A DNA stretch of 64,000 bases from Letharia columbiana (lineage: Eukaryota > Ascomycota > Lecanoromycetes > Lecanorales > Parmeliaceae), in assembly GCF_014066305.1 (NCBI RefSeq), contig NW_023501092.1, positions 1 through 64,000 on the forward strand, read 5' to 3'. Position 1 is the stretch's first letter. The number at the start of each line of letters is the position of its first letter. The notes below the pieces were generated by a model. It saw only the letters and a program-made list of their open reading frames with translations. It searched no databases and had not been told where the DNA came from. Position numbers and translations under genes: made by a program. This document shows, piece by piece, positions 26,971 to 39,783 of the stretch.

Positions 26971-28471
26971 AGAATAAAATAATTTCATCTATTTTATTAT
27001 ATAAAGAAAATAATTTCTTTAATATATTAATAATTTCTTTAATATAAGTAATAAGTATTACTTTAATAGATTATAACTCTAAAATTACGCGATTATTAAA
27101 TTTTAAATTTTATTAAAAATTACTAACTAAGTATAACTATTATTATTTTTAAGTTTCTTAAATATATTTTATATATAAAGCGAAGTAAATTTCTAAGCTA
27201 AGGATTTCTCTTAACGCGAAAAGTAATCGATATATATATAGAAATTTATTATTTTAAATAACGAATATAGAAGTAAATCTATTTAAAAAATACGCGTTAA
27301 AATCTTAGAGTTATCTAAATTATTTTTAAAGAAAATTCGAGAATAATTAGACGCTAATATACGATTTTATTAAATAGTTAAATACTCGATAATAATTATC
27401 TTTTCGTTTTAATATCGTTAAGTCGCCCTCAATTAGAGCTATAAATCATCTTATTTAAATATTTTTATTTATTATAAATTCGTTATTGGCGTTAAGATTT
27501 TAGATAGAGATATTAAGATACTCGCTTATTTTTTATATTACCTATAACTTTTCAAATATTAATAGTAAAAATATAAACTTAAATATTATTATTAATTATT
27601 TTTTTCATAGAGTTCAGCGATGTAATAAAAAAAAAAAATTTTAAGAATTTAAAAAAGTGGCGACGGTGTAACTCGAACTCTCGATCTTATTTATTTAAAA
27701 ATAAAAATAAATTTCTTAATTACGATATTATTATAGGTTAAGATAGCTATATCGTAATAAAAGAATAAAATAATTTCATCTATTATATTATATAAAGAAA
27801 ATAAATTATTTAATATATTAATAATTTCTTTAATACGAGATAATAAGTATTATTTTAATAGATTATAACTCTAAAATTACGCGATTATTAAATTTTAAAT
27901 TTTATTAAAAATTGCTAATTAATTATAACTTAATTTTTTTTAAGTTTCTTAAATATATTTTATATATAGGGCGAAATAAATTTCTAAGTAAAGGGTTTCT
28001 CTTCGCGCGAAAAGTAACCGATACGTATATAGAAATTTATTATTTTAAATAACGAATATAGAAGTAAATCTATTCAATAAATATACGTTAAAATCCTAAG
28101 ATTCTTAAGTTTTTTTATATATTTTTTTCAAATTTTTTATTTTAAATAATAAAAAAAATTAATTAAATATTTAATTTTATTTAAAATATCTTAATTCTAA
28201 ATAAATCAATTCTAGGGCTATTTATAGAATTTTAATTTTTATATATAATACTAATTAAGTAGTACTATTATTTTTTTCAATTTTTAAATTATATCAATTA
28301 TTCGTTACGAGAAATAAAATTATAATATAAAGTTCTCTTAGCGCCGACGAGTCGGGGAAACGACTTTATATATAGACTTTAACATTTTTTCAAAAAATAA
28401 CTATAAGACTAAATCTCGCGGCATAAGGGGCGCTGTGTAGCCCTAGCTTAGGGCTATTCGAATCTAAAAAA

Positions 28472-28530
28472 ATGAAGAAATTCTATTATTCCATTTGAAT
28501 AAAAAATTAGTTGTAATGGAATGCGCCTCC
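28472..28530. other. Unmutated island homologous to two RIPed segments
   Basis: ATTCCATTTGAATAAAAAAT...TTGTAATGGAATGCGCC retains CA and TG. It aligns with 37,243-37,290 and 33,938-33,985, where the same positions read GTATTTTATTTAAAT...TTATAATAAAATACGCC. The changes are C-to-T and G-to-A, mostly in CpA/TpG or CC/GG runs. The core has 8-bp inverted ends (ATTCCATT/AATGGAAT). Confidence 0.65.
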
Positions 28531-28554
28531 TATTCTATTTTTAATTAATTATAA

Positions 28555-31500
28555 AGTTCGAAATTCTAATATTTAATAAAAGATATTATTTTTTTAATTA
28601 AAGAATTAAATAACTTAGAGCGTCAACGATATAAGATTAAATATTAATTATACGCTAAATTATAGTATAATTAAAATTATAAAAACTCTTAACTTTATTT
28701 ATAATTAATAATTTTAATAATTATTTCTTTGTTTTAATAACGTTATTAAAGAAATTATAATACTTATATAATCTTATAATTAAGATTTTAAAAATATATT
28801 TAATATAGAATTATAAGATAAATTTAATATTTAAATTAAATAACGAGTACGTAATATCAATAATTACTTATCTTTTCTTATTATTCTCTTAATTAAATAT
28901 ATTATAATCATAATAAAAATTAATATTTATATATCTTTCTTAAAATATAACTCAAATATTCTTTTATTTAATTAAAATAATTAAAATATTTTAAATATAA
29001 TAAAAGAATTTATAAAATATATTATTAGTTAATTAAAGCTAAATTAAAAAGACGTAATTAAAAGATAAATAATATCTTTTATAAAAATTAATTTATTTAA
29101 AATTATATAATCTTATATCGTTTAATTATTTACTTAAAATTAAGATTAATAAAATTATATTAATTAGACTCTAAGTTATTTAAAAGATTATTATTAGAAA
29201 TCTTATTATTATTATAATGAAGCGCTTAGCATTAAAATTACTCTTATTAATATTTATAACTTTTTATTTTTTTTAATATTAATTTAGATTATTATAATAA
29301 TATAACTTTTTTTATAATTAATATAAGAATATAATAATAAGCGCTAATCGTAATCTTATAAAGATATTATTAAGATTTCTAAAGTAATAAAATAATTATT
29401 TAATTTAAGGCGAGCTTTAATTATTAATATTTTTAAATATATTATTTATCTATTTAGATAGACTAATATAAACTTATTAATCTTTTTAATTAAAAGTACT
29501 TAATAAGAGCGATAAGAGTCTTTAATAATTAAGACTCTTATCTAATTATTCTATAGATAAATAACTATCAATATTATCTATAAATAATATTAAATTATTA
29601 AGTTTCTAGATATTTAATAAAGAAGTAATAATCTATATAATAATAATCGAGTAATTATTAATATTAAATTCGTAATATATAAAGAATAGTTATTCTTATA
29701 TAATATTTCGATTATATATCGAATAAGAACTTTATTTTTATTAAATCTTTTAATATAATAACGACTCTTTACTTACTCTTTTTATATTTTTTAACTATAT
29801 TAAATTATTTTAAATAGAATTCTTAAGTATTAATTATAATTCGACTATATTAATTTACTTTAAAGTATTTATTAATATAAAATTAAGAGAACTCTAAACT
29901 CTTTAAAATTATTATTATTAAATATAAAATAATTTTTAAATAATATAATAAATAGATCTTTATTACTATTATAGATCTTATTATAAATAAGATTTTCTTC
30001 GCTTTATAATAGATTACTTAAATCTAATTTAATAAAGATTAAATTTATATTACGCGTTAATATAAAAGAATATTATAAAATTATAAAATAATATATAATC
30101 TATTAAAAATTATAGAATTCTTATATTTATTATTTAAGATAATATATCTTTTATAATAATATAATATTATCGATAGTAAGAATATCTTTAACTTCGATAT
30201 TAAGTTACACGTTATTTTAATTTAAATAATTCTTATTATAAATATTATAATAGAATTTTATAAGTTTAAGAAAATTATACTTTATTAGAGCGAGACTATT
30301 ATATTAAATTAGATTCTTAAGATTATAAATTATAATAATTAATATTAGATTTATAAATTTAAAATATTTATTACTCTTATAAAGTATATATTTTTAAAAT
30401 TATTTTAATAGATTAATAGATAGTAAATAATTAATATTAATTAAATAATTAGCGCTATTAATACTTTACTCTTTCTTAATATATATCTTATAATTTATAT
30501 TAATATAGCTTTTTAACTAATACTATTATATATAATAATTATAAATATTTCTAAATATAAATTAAATAATATTATTAATTTATTTATTTTACTCATTATT
30601 ACTTAAATATATAATATTAAAATTAATTATTAAAAGATAAGAGAAGAAAATATAAATAATAACTTTTAAGTTATTATCGACGATATTATAATTTAAATAA
30701 AGTTATTTTATCTTATATAATTTTAAATTATAAATAATTATTTATTAATTTTAAATAATTTATTATAGAAATAATAATTAAAGTATAAAGTAAAATCTAT
30801 ATCGATAAATAGCTAGACTTAAAATATTAAATATTATATTATTAATATTCTAAAAATATTAAAATATAAGATCTTTCTTTTAAGTCTAGCGTAAAAAGTA
30901 TTTTTTTAATCTATTAAAATTAATAATAGCTAAATTTTTATTATTTATAAAGAAGAGCTTTTTAATTAATAATCTTAAAATCATTTATTACTTTATTTTG
31001 CTTTATAATTTTATTCTAATATAAAAAATATAAAGCGTTATTAAAGAAGAATTTTATAAAAAAATACTAATTTTAATAATCGATTATTTCGCGAAGAAAA
31101 AGAATATCTTTAAAGAATAATATTAAGATTACTCGCTATTTAATATTAATTAGATTTTAAAAAAAAGTTTAATAATAATATATTATAGATATAATAAGTC
31201 TTTTAACTAGCTTTAAAAATCTTTATAATGTTATTATATAAATTAATAAGAGAAAATAATATCTTTAAATATAATTTTTAATCTTTTAAATTTATTTATA
31301 AAAGTTAAAAAATAATTACATCGCTTTAATTTAAGAATTAAAATTATATATATTTTTTAATCTATAATTATATTTATTTAAATATTTTAAAAAGAGATTA
31401 ATTATTAAAAGATTAAAAGTATTAAAATTAATTAAATTAAACTTAACTTTACTTAATATTAAAAGTCTCTTAAATTATAAAGAAAAAAAGAATTATATTA

Positions 31501-33050
31501 AAAAAAGTATATATAAAAAACTCTTAAATTAAAAAGAAAAAAAGAGTTATATTAAAGAAAGTATAAATAAAAAACTCTTAAATTAAAAAAAAAGAAAGAG
31601 TTATATTAAAGAAAGTATAGATAAAAAACTTTTAAATTAAAAAGAAAGAGAGAATTATAAAGAAGAGAGTAAAGATAAAAAACTTTTAAATTAAAAAGAA
31701 AGAAAGAATTATAGAGAAGAAAGCGAAGATAAAAAACTCTTAGATTAAGAAGAAAGAAAGAGTTATAAAAAAGAGAGCGAATTTAAAAATCTCTTTATAA
31801 ATATATAAATATTTAATTATAATAATAAATATAGAAAACTCTATTACTTAATTTTAATTATAGATATATATTTATAACTAGAATATTTATAATCTTAATA
31901 AAATTCTAAATAAATAGAATAATATAAGTTTATCTACTTAATTTACGCGATTTATTAAAATTTAAAAAAGCTTTCTTTAAATAATAATCTAATTAAAAAT
32001 TAAGTAATTATATTACTCTTACTTTAAGATCTAATTAAAAGATTAAATATAATTAAAAGAGAAAATTATTATTATTATAATCTTATTTTAATTAAAATAA
32101 TATTACTATTCTTCTCTAACTCTTTTAATAAATTAAAACTCTCTATAATATTAATAAGCTAATTATTTTTTATTTAAATTATCTCTTATTATTTAGCTAT
32201 AACTCTAAAAAGTAAAAAATTTATAAGATTTAAGAATTATAATAAAATAGTTATATCTACTTATAGAAATTAAATTTTATATTTAATTTAATATCTAACT
32301 TAAAGTCTAATTATAATCTTATAAGCGAAAGATATATTTTTCTTTTAAGATCTTTTTTAGAACAAGTTATTATAATAAAGAAAAGAGAGTAAAAAAAGAA
32401 AGATTATACTTCTTATAAGAGATAAGATTAAATTAAATATATAGTAAGCGCGTAGTAAATATAAGTTAAAGATAAAATTCTATATTAAAGTAGTTAAAAA
32501 TAAAGTAAAAGAGAATTTATTTTTTATTTAAATAAATATTATTTATAGATAATAATAACTTATTAATAATATTTAATTAAATAAATTATATATAATAATA
32601 ATAGTGTGTAAAGTTAAATTTAATTAAATATATTATTTATAATAATAAATAATATTAATTTTTAAATAAAGTAAAGTTAAATTTAATTAAGTATATTATT
32701 TATAATAATACGCGATATTAAAATATTTAACTTTACGCGTTATAATATATAAAAATTATTATTAAATAAAATATATTAAAATAAATATGATTTATAGATT
32801 TTAACGTCGCGATTATAGATTATTAAAAGATTTTAAATAAAGTAATATATAAAGAAGAAAGTAGATTAGATAATTAAAAATCAAGAATACTATTAGATTT
32901 AGCGTATTCGCTTTTATAATCTTAGATCTTAATATTATTATAAAAAGACGTAAAATAATAAAAATGAAAATCTAAAAGAAATTTTTTTTTTTTTTTTCTC
33001 TAAGTTTTACGTATTCGTCGCTATAACTCTAACCCCTTCGTCCGTCTAAT
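28555..33050 (+). mobile_element. Unclassified element X, copy B (more heavily mutated)
   Basis: Colinear with 15,201-19,627 over its whole length, including the T run near 32,982 and the end at AACCCCTTCGTCCGTCTAAT. Where copy A has C or G, copy B often has T or A (for example TTAGGCGGTTTAAGCG becomes TTAAATAACTTAGAGCG), so this copy was hit harder. It interrupts the Y-type segmental sequence: Y ends just before it and Y-prime begins just after. The protein remains unidentified. Confidence 0.72.
31470..31795 (+). repeat. Charged-motif tandem repeat in X copy B
   Basis: About six units correspond to those at 18,090-18,365, now mostly AAAAAACTCTTAAATTAAAAAGAAA-like. The unit number differs by about one from copy A, so the array changed length after the two copies diverged. 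Confidence 0.7.
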
Positions 33051-33059
33051 AATAAAAAA

Positions 33060-36000
33060 AGAATTTTTAAAATATTAAAAAAATGCTCTTAGAATAACTC
33101 GAACTTCGAATCTTTTAATAAGAAAAGAAAAAAAATATTCTCTATCTTAATATAGTCTTTAATTTAAATTTATATTTTAATTAAAGATTATATTAAGATA
33201 GAGAATTCTTAATATTTACTATTAAAGTATATAATAAAATAAAATATTTAATATAAACGCTAATTTAAAATAAGATAATAATTATTAACTTAATAAATTA
33301 TAATTAAAATTTTAAATAAATTTTAAAATTTTAATTTCTATATATAATGCTAACTAAGTATTATTAGTATTTTTTTAAAGTTTTTTAAATATATTATATA
33401 TTTATTATTAGATAAATCGATAAATTAAAAATTCTCTTTTTTTAGCTTCTAACTCGAAGTATATATAAAAAGATTTTATATTTTAAATAATAACTCTATA
33501 AGTAAATCTTTTCAAAAAAATATATATTAAAATTTCTAAAATTATATAGTTTTTTTTAAATTTTTTTTATAATTTATTTTTTTAAATAAAAGAATTAAAT
33601 AATTAAATATTTAATTTTATTTTAAAAATCTTAATAATAAATAGATTAATTTTAATTAGATTTTCGAAATTTTTAAATTTATAAGTAATACTAAGTAAGT
33701 AAATATATTATTTTTTTATAACATAAAATAAAATTATATATTAATATATAGAATAAAATAGTTATATAAAGTTCTCTTAATATTAATAAATCGAGAAAAC
33801 GACTTTATATATAAAATTTAATATTTTTTTAAAAAATAATTTTAAGATTAAAATTTCTTAAATCTAATACGCTATATAACTCTAATTAAAAGCTATTTAA
33901 TTTTAAAAAAATTAAAAAATTATATTAGAAAAAAAAGTATATTTTATTTAAATATAAGAATTATAATAGAATACGCTTTCGCGTTAAGAGCTATTTTAAT
34001 AGAATATAACTATATTCTATTATTCTTTATCTAATAAACTATTATTAAATCTTATAATAATATTATTTCGTATATCTTAATTAAGTTAATAAAATATATT
34101 TTTAAAATAAGAATTAATAGTTAAAGAAAGTAAAATATAATTATACTTAATATAAGTTATAAAATTAATATTATAAATTTAAGTAATAGATTCTATTAAG
34201 TTAAAAAGAGAATAATCGATATAATAAAGCTAAGTATTTATTATATTATATTTAAATAAATAATATTCTAATAATAATTTAAAGAAGTATAAATAATATT
34301 ATTAAAGAAATATCGTTAAATTCTTAATAGTTAATACTTAAGCGAAGTTTAAGTAATAATATTTTAATATTTATAATTTAGATTTTAAATTAAGTATTAA
34401 AATTAATATAAAATTTTTAATAGAATTTAAATAAAAGTTAAATATATAGATTAAAAGTTAATATATTAATAACTTAATTATTTCTTTATATAATTTAATA
34501 ATAATTAAAAATATCTTTATAGATTAATTAAAAAATAATATAATAGTCTTAGTATTTATTAGATTATTTAAATTTTAACTCTTAATAAATTAAAATAAGA
34601 TTTTTAACGTACTTAATTTAAATATTTATTTAAATCTTATTTTAAAAAAATTAATGAGAATATTTTTATATATTTAAATATTTCTAAATTAAGTTTATAT
34701 ATCTTTATATTTTTTTATTTAATAATATCTAGAATAATAGATTAAGAAATAAAAAATAAAAACTTAGTTTTATAATAGCGAGTATATTTATATAAAGTAA
34801 ATCTTCGCGTTAAATCTCTTTTTAATATTAAAAAAATTACTTTAATAGTAAATTTAAAAATTCTTAAATTATATACTTTTTATAACTTTAAATTATCTAT
34901 TTTTTTTTAAAGTTTTATAAAATAAAAATTTTTAAAGAAAATATAAAGAGTAAAAATATTATAATAAAGAAAGTTCTAAATTTATTAATAATTATATATA
35001 ATAATTTTTATTTAAAAAACTCTAAATACTTTTTTTAATATTATTATATTATTAAATAGCTTTTAAAATTCTCTATTACTATACGTATTTAAAATTATAA
35101 ATTATAAATAATAATAAAAAATACTAGTTTATCGAGATTTCTTTATATAGTAATTCTATATTAAATCGATATTTTTATTTAATAATATAATAATTTATAA
35201 TTACTTTTTCGTTAAAATTATATTATTAAATAATCTTTTTTTATTTTTATAAATATTATTATATAAAATTATATATTAATCTTAAATTATATTTTAAAAG
35301 ATAATTCGAGAATAATTAGACGCTAATATACGATTTTATTAAATAATTAAATACTCGATAATAATTATCTTTTTATTTTAATATCGTTAAATAGCTCTTA
35401 AATAGAACTATAAATTATTATATTTAAATATTTTTATTTATTATAAATTCGATATTAACGTTAAGATTTTAGATAGAGATATTAAAATACTCGCTTATTT
35501 TTTATATTGCCTATAACTTTTTAAATATTAATAGTAAAAATATAAACTTAAATATTATTTTATTTTTTTTTTTATAGAGTTTAGCGATATAATAAAAAAA
35601 AGATATTTTAAGAATTTAAAAAAGTAACGAGAGTATAACTCGAACTCTCGATCTTATTTAAAAAAAAAAAAAAAAGTTTCTTACTTATTATATTATTACT
35701 AGATTAAGATAACTATATTATAAGTAAGAGAATAAAATAAATTCCTCTATTATATTATATAAAGATAATAAATTATTTAATATATTAATAATTTCTTTAA
35801 TATAAGATAATAAGTATTATTTTAATAGATTATAACTCTAATATTACGCGATTTTTAAAATTTAAATTTTATTAAAAATCGCTAACTAAGTATAACTATT
35901 ATATAATTTTTAAATTTCTTAAATATATTTTATATATAAAATAAAATAAATTTTTAAGCTAAGAATTTCTCTTAACGCGAAAAGTAATTAATATATATAT

Positions 36001-37230
36001 AAAAATTTATTATTTTAAATAACGAATATAAAAGTAAATCGATTTAAAAAATACGCGTTAAAATTTTAAAGTTATTTAAATTATTTTAAAAGATAATTCG
36101 AGAATAATTAGACGCTAATATACGATTTTATTAAATAATTAAATACTCGATAATAATTATCTTTTAATTTAATATCGTTAAATCGCCCTTAATTAGAGCT
36201 ATAAATTATATTATTTAAATATTTTTATTTATTATAAATTCGTTATTAATATTAAGATTTTAAATAGAGATATTAAAATACTCGCTTATTTTTTATATTA
36301 TCTATAACTTTTTAAATATTAATAATAAAAATATAAACTTAAATATTATTATTAATTATTTTTTTTATAGAGTTTAGCGATATAATAAAAAAAAGATATT
36401 TTAAGAATTTAAAAAAGTAACGACGATATAACTCGAACTCTCGATCTTATTTATCTAAAAAGAAAAAAATTTCTTACTTACGATATTACTACGGGTTAGA
36501 TAACTATATTATAAATAAGAAATAAAATAATTTCATCTATTTTATTATATAAAGAAAATAAATTATTTAATATATTAATAATTTCTTTAATATAAGATAA
36601 TAAGTATTATTTTAATAGATTATAACTCTAAAATTACGCGATTTTTAGAATTTAAATTTTATTAAAAATTACTAACTAAGTATAACTATTTTTTTTTTAA
36701 GTTTCTTAAATATATTTTATATATAGAGCGAAGTAAATTTCTAAGTAAAGAATTTCTCTTCGCGCGAAAAGTAATCGATATATATATAGAAATTTATTAT
36801 TTTAAATAACGAATATAGAAGTAAATATATTTAAAAAATATACGTTAAAACTCTAAGATTCTTAAGTTTTTTTATATTTTTTTTAAATTTTTTTTTTTAA
36901 ATAATAAAAAAAATTAATTAAATATTTAATTTTATTTAAAATATCTTAATTTTAAATAAATTAATTCTAGAGCTATTTATAAAATTTTAATTTTTATATA
37001 TAATACTAATTAAGTAGTATTATTATTTTTTTTAATTTTTAAATTATATTAATTATTTATTATAAGAAATAAAATTATAATATAAAGTTTTCTTAATATT
37101 AATAAGTTAAGAAAATAACTTTATATATAAACTTTAATATTTTTTAAAAAATAATTATAAGACTAAATCTCGCGATATAAGAAGCGCTATATAGCTCTAG
37201 CTTAGAGCTATTCGAATTTAAAAAAATAAA
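33060..37230. repeat. Segmental repeat block Y-prime (more mutated copy)
   Basis: Matches 24,160-28,480 in order and orientation. G/C-rich landmarks are decayed: GTGGGACTCGAACTCCCGACC in Y is ATATAACTCGAACTCTCGATC here at 36,425. A segment at about 33,815-34,330 interrupts the colinearity and is related at its start to 37,230-37,300. It includes the hairpin unit at 33,085-33,205. No gene seen. Confidence 0.78.
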
Positions 37231-37348
37231 GAAATTCTATTAGAAAAAAAAGCGTATTTTATTTAAATATAAAAGTTATAATAAAATACGCCTTCGCGCT
37301 AAGAGCTATTCTAATGAAATATAATCGTATTTTATTATACTCTATTTA

Positions 37349-37463
37349 ATAGAGAAAGACTATATTCTTATAATAAGAAGTATTAAAATATTAAAAATAA
37401 ATAAAGATAATATATTACTTAATAATATAAATTTTATAATATCTTTTATTATAGTTAAATGAC
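37349..37463. repeat. Left part of target repeat W
   Basis: ATAGAGAAAGACTATATTCT through TATAATATCTTTTATTATA matches 54,365-54,468. The other half of W resumes at 50,185 after the 12.7-kb insertion. W is the pre-existing repeat into which the large hAT element inserted. Confidence 0.85.
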
Positions 37464-38995
37464 TACTAGCCGGAAAGGTATAATATATTTTATAAGATAT
37501 TTCATATTAAGTGATATTATATCGTATCCGAGTATGGTATAAGTAGGGTCGGATATTATTTCATTTTTCTGATATGGGTTTGGGATCTTGACGGGATATC
37601 TTACGGTATGATATATTTATGGTATTATACTATAAAATAATATATATATAAGATATATCGATTGGGATTTCTATATTTATAGAATAATCCGACTGAGATA
37701 TATAGAATATATTTATTCTTCTTTATTGAGAGAGAGGGAATATAAAGAGTAATTTAATATAGCTATTTATCTTCTTATTAATAGTAATAATTAGAATAAT
37801 AATTAGAACTATAAGCGTCTCTATTCTTCTTCTTAAAATTATAATATAAAAGAATATTCTAAATTTTAAATCTTTAAATATTATAAGGATAAAATTCTAT
37901 AATTATCTCTATTTATATATTCGCCTTAACGCGTTAGATAAGCTTAATAGACTTTATATTTATTCTTCTCTTAAATCCTCTATCACTCTTCTATTCTACT
38001 TTATCGCGATTCTTCTAAATTCCTTAAGTCTATCTTTATCTAATTAAACTTATTAACTATTTATAAATAAATTCGCTTCTCAAGTTATTTTAGATCTCTT
38101 CTTTGAGGCTAGATTTATTGTTATTGACTCTCTCTAACTATAAGTCTATCGATTATCTCTCTATATATTATAGAGTATTAGCAATATATCTTAATAAATT
38201 TATAAATATTAAACTTATCGAAGTATTTTTCGTAAGCTTATTATCTTTATTAATATAATTATTATAGATATTAACTAAGTTTTTATATAAAGCACTATTA
38301 GCTCTTTTAATTTAATTCGATATATTAAGATCTTCTTTAAGATTAAGTCTAGCCTATTTAAGCTTATTTTCTCGATACTTCGTATAAAGAACTATTATTA
38401 GAGTACGGAATATCGCTGATAAATAATGCTTCTAAGCACTATAATGTCTTTTAGCTATTAAGAAGTATCGCTTATACGCAATAGCCCCCGCGGGAGAATA
38501 AAGAATATTACGAGCTATTTAAGTAACTATAGCGTATTTAAGCTTTAATTTCTTTTATTACTCTAGAATTGAAAGGTTCGCTAGATTATTAAAAGGAGCT
38601 TTATAAAGATTAGAAGTAAGATCATAACTAGAATAATAATTAGAAGATTTATTATTTCTTCTATATTACTAAAGCTGATTATATCTATTCTTATTATCTA
38701 AATTCTTAATCTTAGATTTTATCGCTTAATCGAGCGTATTCTTATTTAACTAACTTATTCGCTTAGCTCTTTGCAATTAATTACTTATATCAATATTTTA
38801 ATAATTTTGAAATATCCTTTTAAGCGCTTCTTAGTAGATCTTCGTCTATGGCTTCTCTCTAGTATTAATTTTCTAGTTTAATTTCTTTAATTTTATATTA
38901 TTATGACTTAGATGTAGAAGCGTAGCTTATTTATATAGATAGTCTAAATTTGATTAAGTTCGACTATAATAGATAGTCAATTTCTCGCGAGCCGT

Positions 38996-39003
38996 CTTAA
39001 GAG
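38996..39003. repeat. Left 8-bp target-site duplication of nested MITE
   Basis: CTTAAGAG directly abuts the MITE end TACTGGCC and is identical to 39,776-39,783. Confidence 0.92.
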
Positions 39004-39775
39004 TACTGGCCGGAAAGGTATGGGATATTCCATGGGATATTCCATATTAAGTGATACCATACCGTACTCGAATATGATATGAATAGAGTCGGATACCATA
39101 TCATTTTTCTGGTATGGGTTCGGGATCTTGGCGGGATATTTCACGGTATGGTATATCTGTGATATTATATTATGGAATGATATATGTATGGGATATCCCT
39201 ACTGAGATTTCTATATTTAGAAGTATAAGTAGCTATTCTAATTATTATTCTGGCTAATTATGACTAAAATATCATCTATTATAACTGCTACTATTATAAC
39301 TATCTCTATTATAGTTACCCCTATTATAGCTACTTCTATTATAGCTATTACTATTATAGCTATTACTATTATAACTATTACTATTATGACTATTATATAA
39401 TAATAGACTATTTTAATAATAAATAGTAATAGTTATGATAGTGGCAGGTATAATAGTAGTAGGTATGATAGTGACAGATATAGTAGTGCCAGCTATAGTA
39501 GTATTTCGAATGGGGGTAGATACGATTAGCCGTTAATCAGAATAATGATTAGAATAGCTACTTTATACTTCTAAATATAGAAATCTCAACGGGATATCCC
39601 ATACATATACCATTTCATGATATGATATCACAGATATATTATATCGTAAGATATCTCGCCAAGATTCCATACTATACTAGGTATGAGATTATGTAAATCT
39701 TAATAACCTATATCATATTAGAGTATAATATGATAGGTTAATATTTCATATTATATTATATCTTTTCGACTAGTA
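39004..39775. mobile_element. hAT-type foldback MITE, copy 2, nested in the transposase
   Basis: The ends are TACTGGCCGGAAAGG and, reverse-complemented, TACTAGTCGAAAAGA. A perfect 8-bp duplication (CTTAAGAG) flanks it, the hallmark size for hAT elements. The left arm is B type and the right arm A type. The centre (about 39,275-39,520) has repeated ACTATTATAACT/AGCT phrases that invert near 39,400. TG and CA are still frequent, so it was exposed to less RIP than its siblings and may be the youngest copy. It disrupts the hAT transposase reading frame near its C-terminal third. It carries no coding sequence. Confidence 0.95.
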
Positions 39776-39783
39776 CTTAAGAG
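39776..39783. repeat. Right 8-bp target-site duplication of nested MITE
   Basis: CTTAAGAG follows the right MITE end CTAGTA and equals 38,996-39,003 at 8 of 8 positions. Confidence 0.92.

Larger units (their letters stand above)
24160..28480. repeat. Segmental repeat block Y (less mutated copy)
   Basis: This block is colinear with 33,060-37,230, which carries an extra insertion of about 500 bp near 33,815-34,330. Shared landmarks include the hairpin unit, TAGCTTATCGAGATTTC, the box-B units and ATTGGCGTTAAGATTTTAGATAG (ATTAACG or ATTAATA in the other copy). Within it a sub-block of roughly 0.7-0.8 kb is itself repeated around 25,860-26,540, 26,540-27,330 and 27,330-28,120. CA/TG survive more often here than in the other copy. 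No gene is recognisable. Confidence 0.8.
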
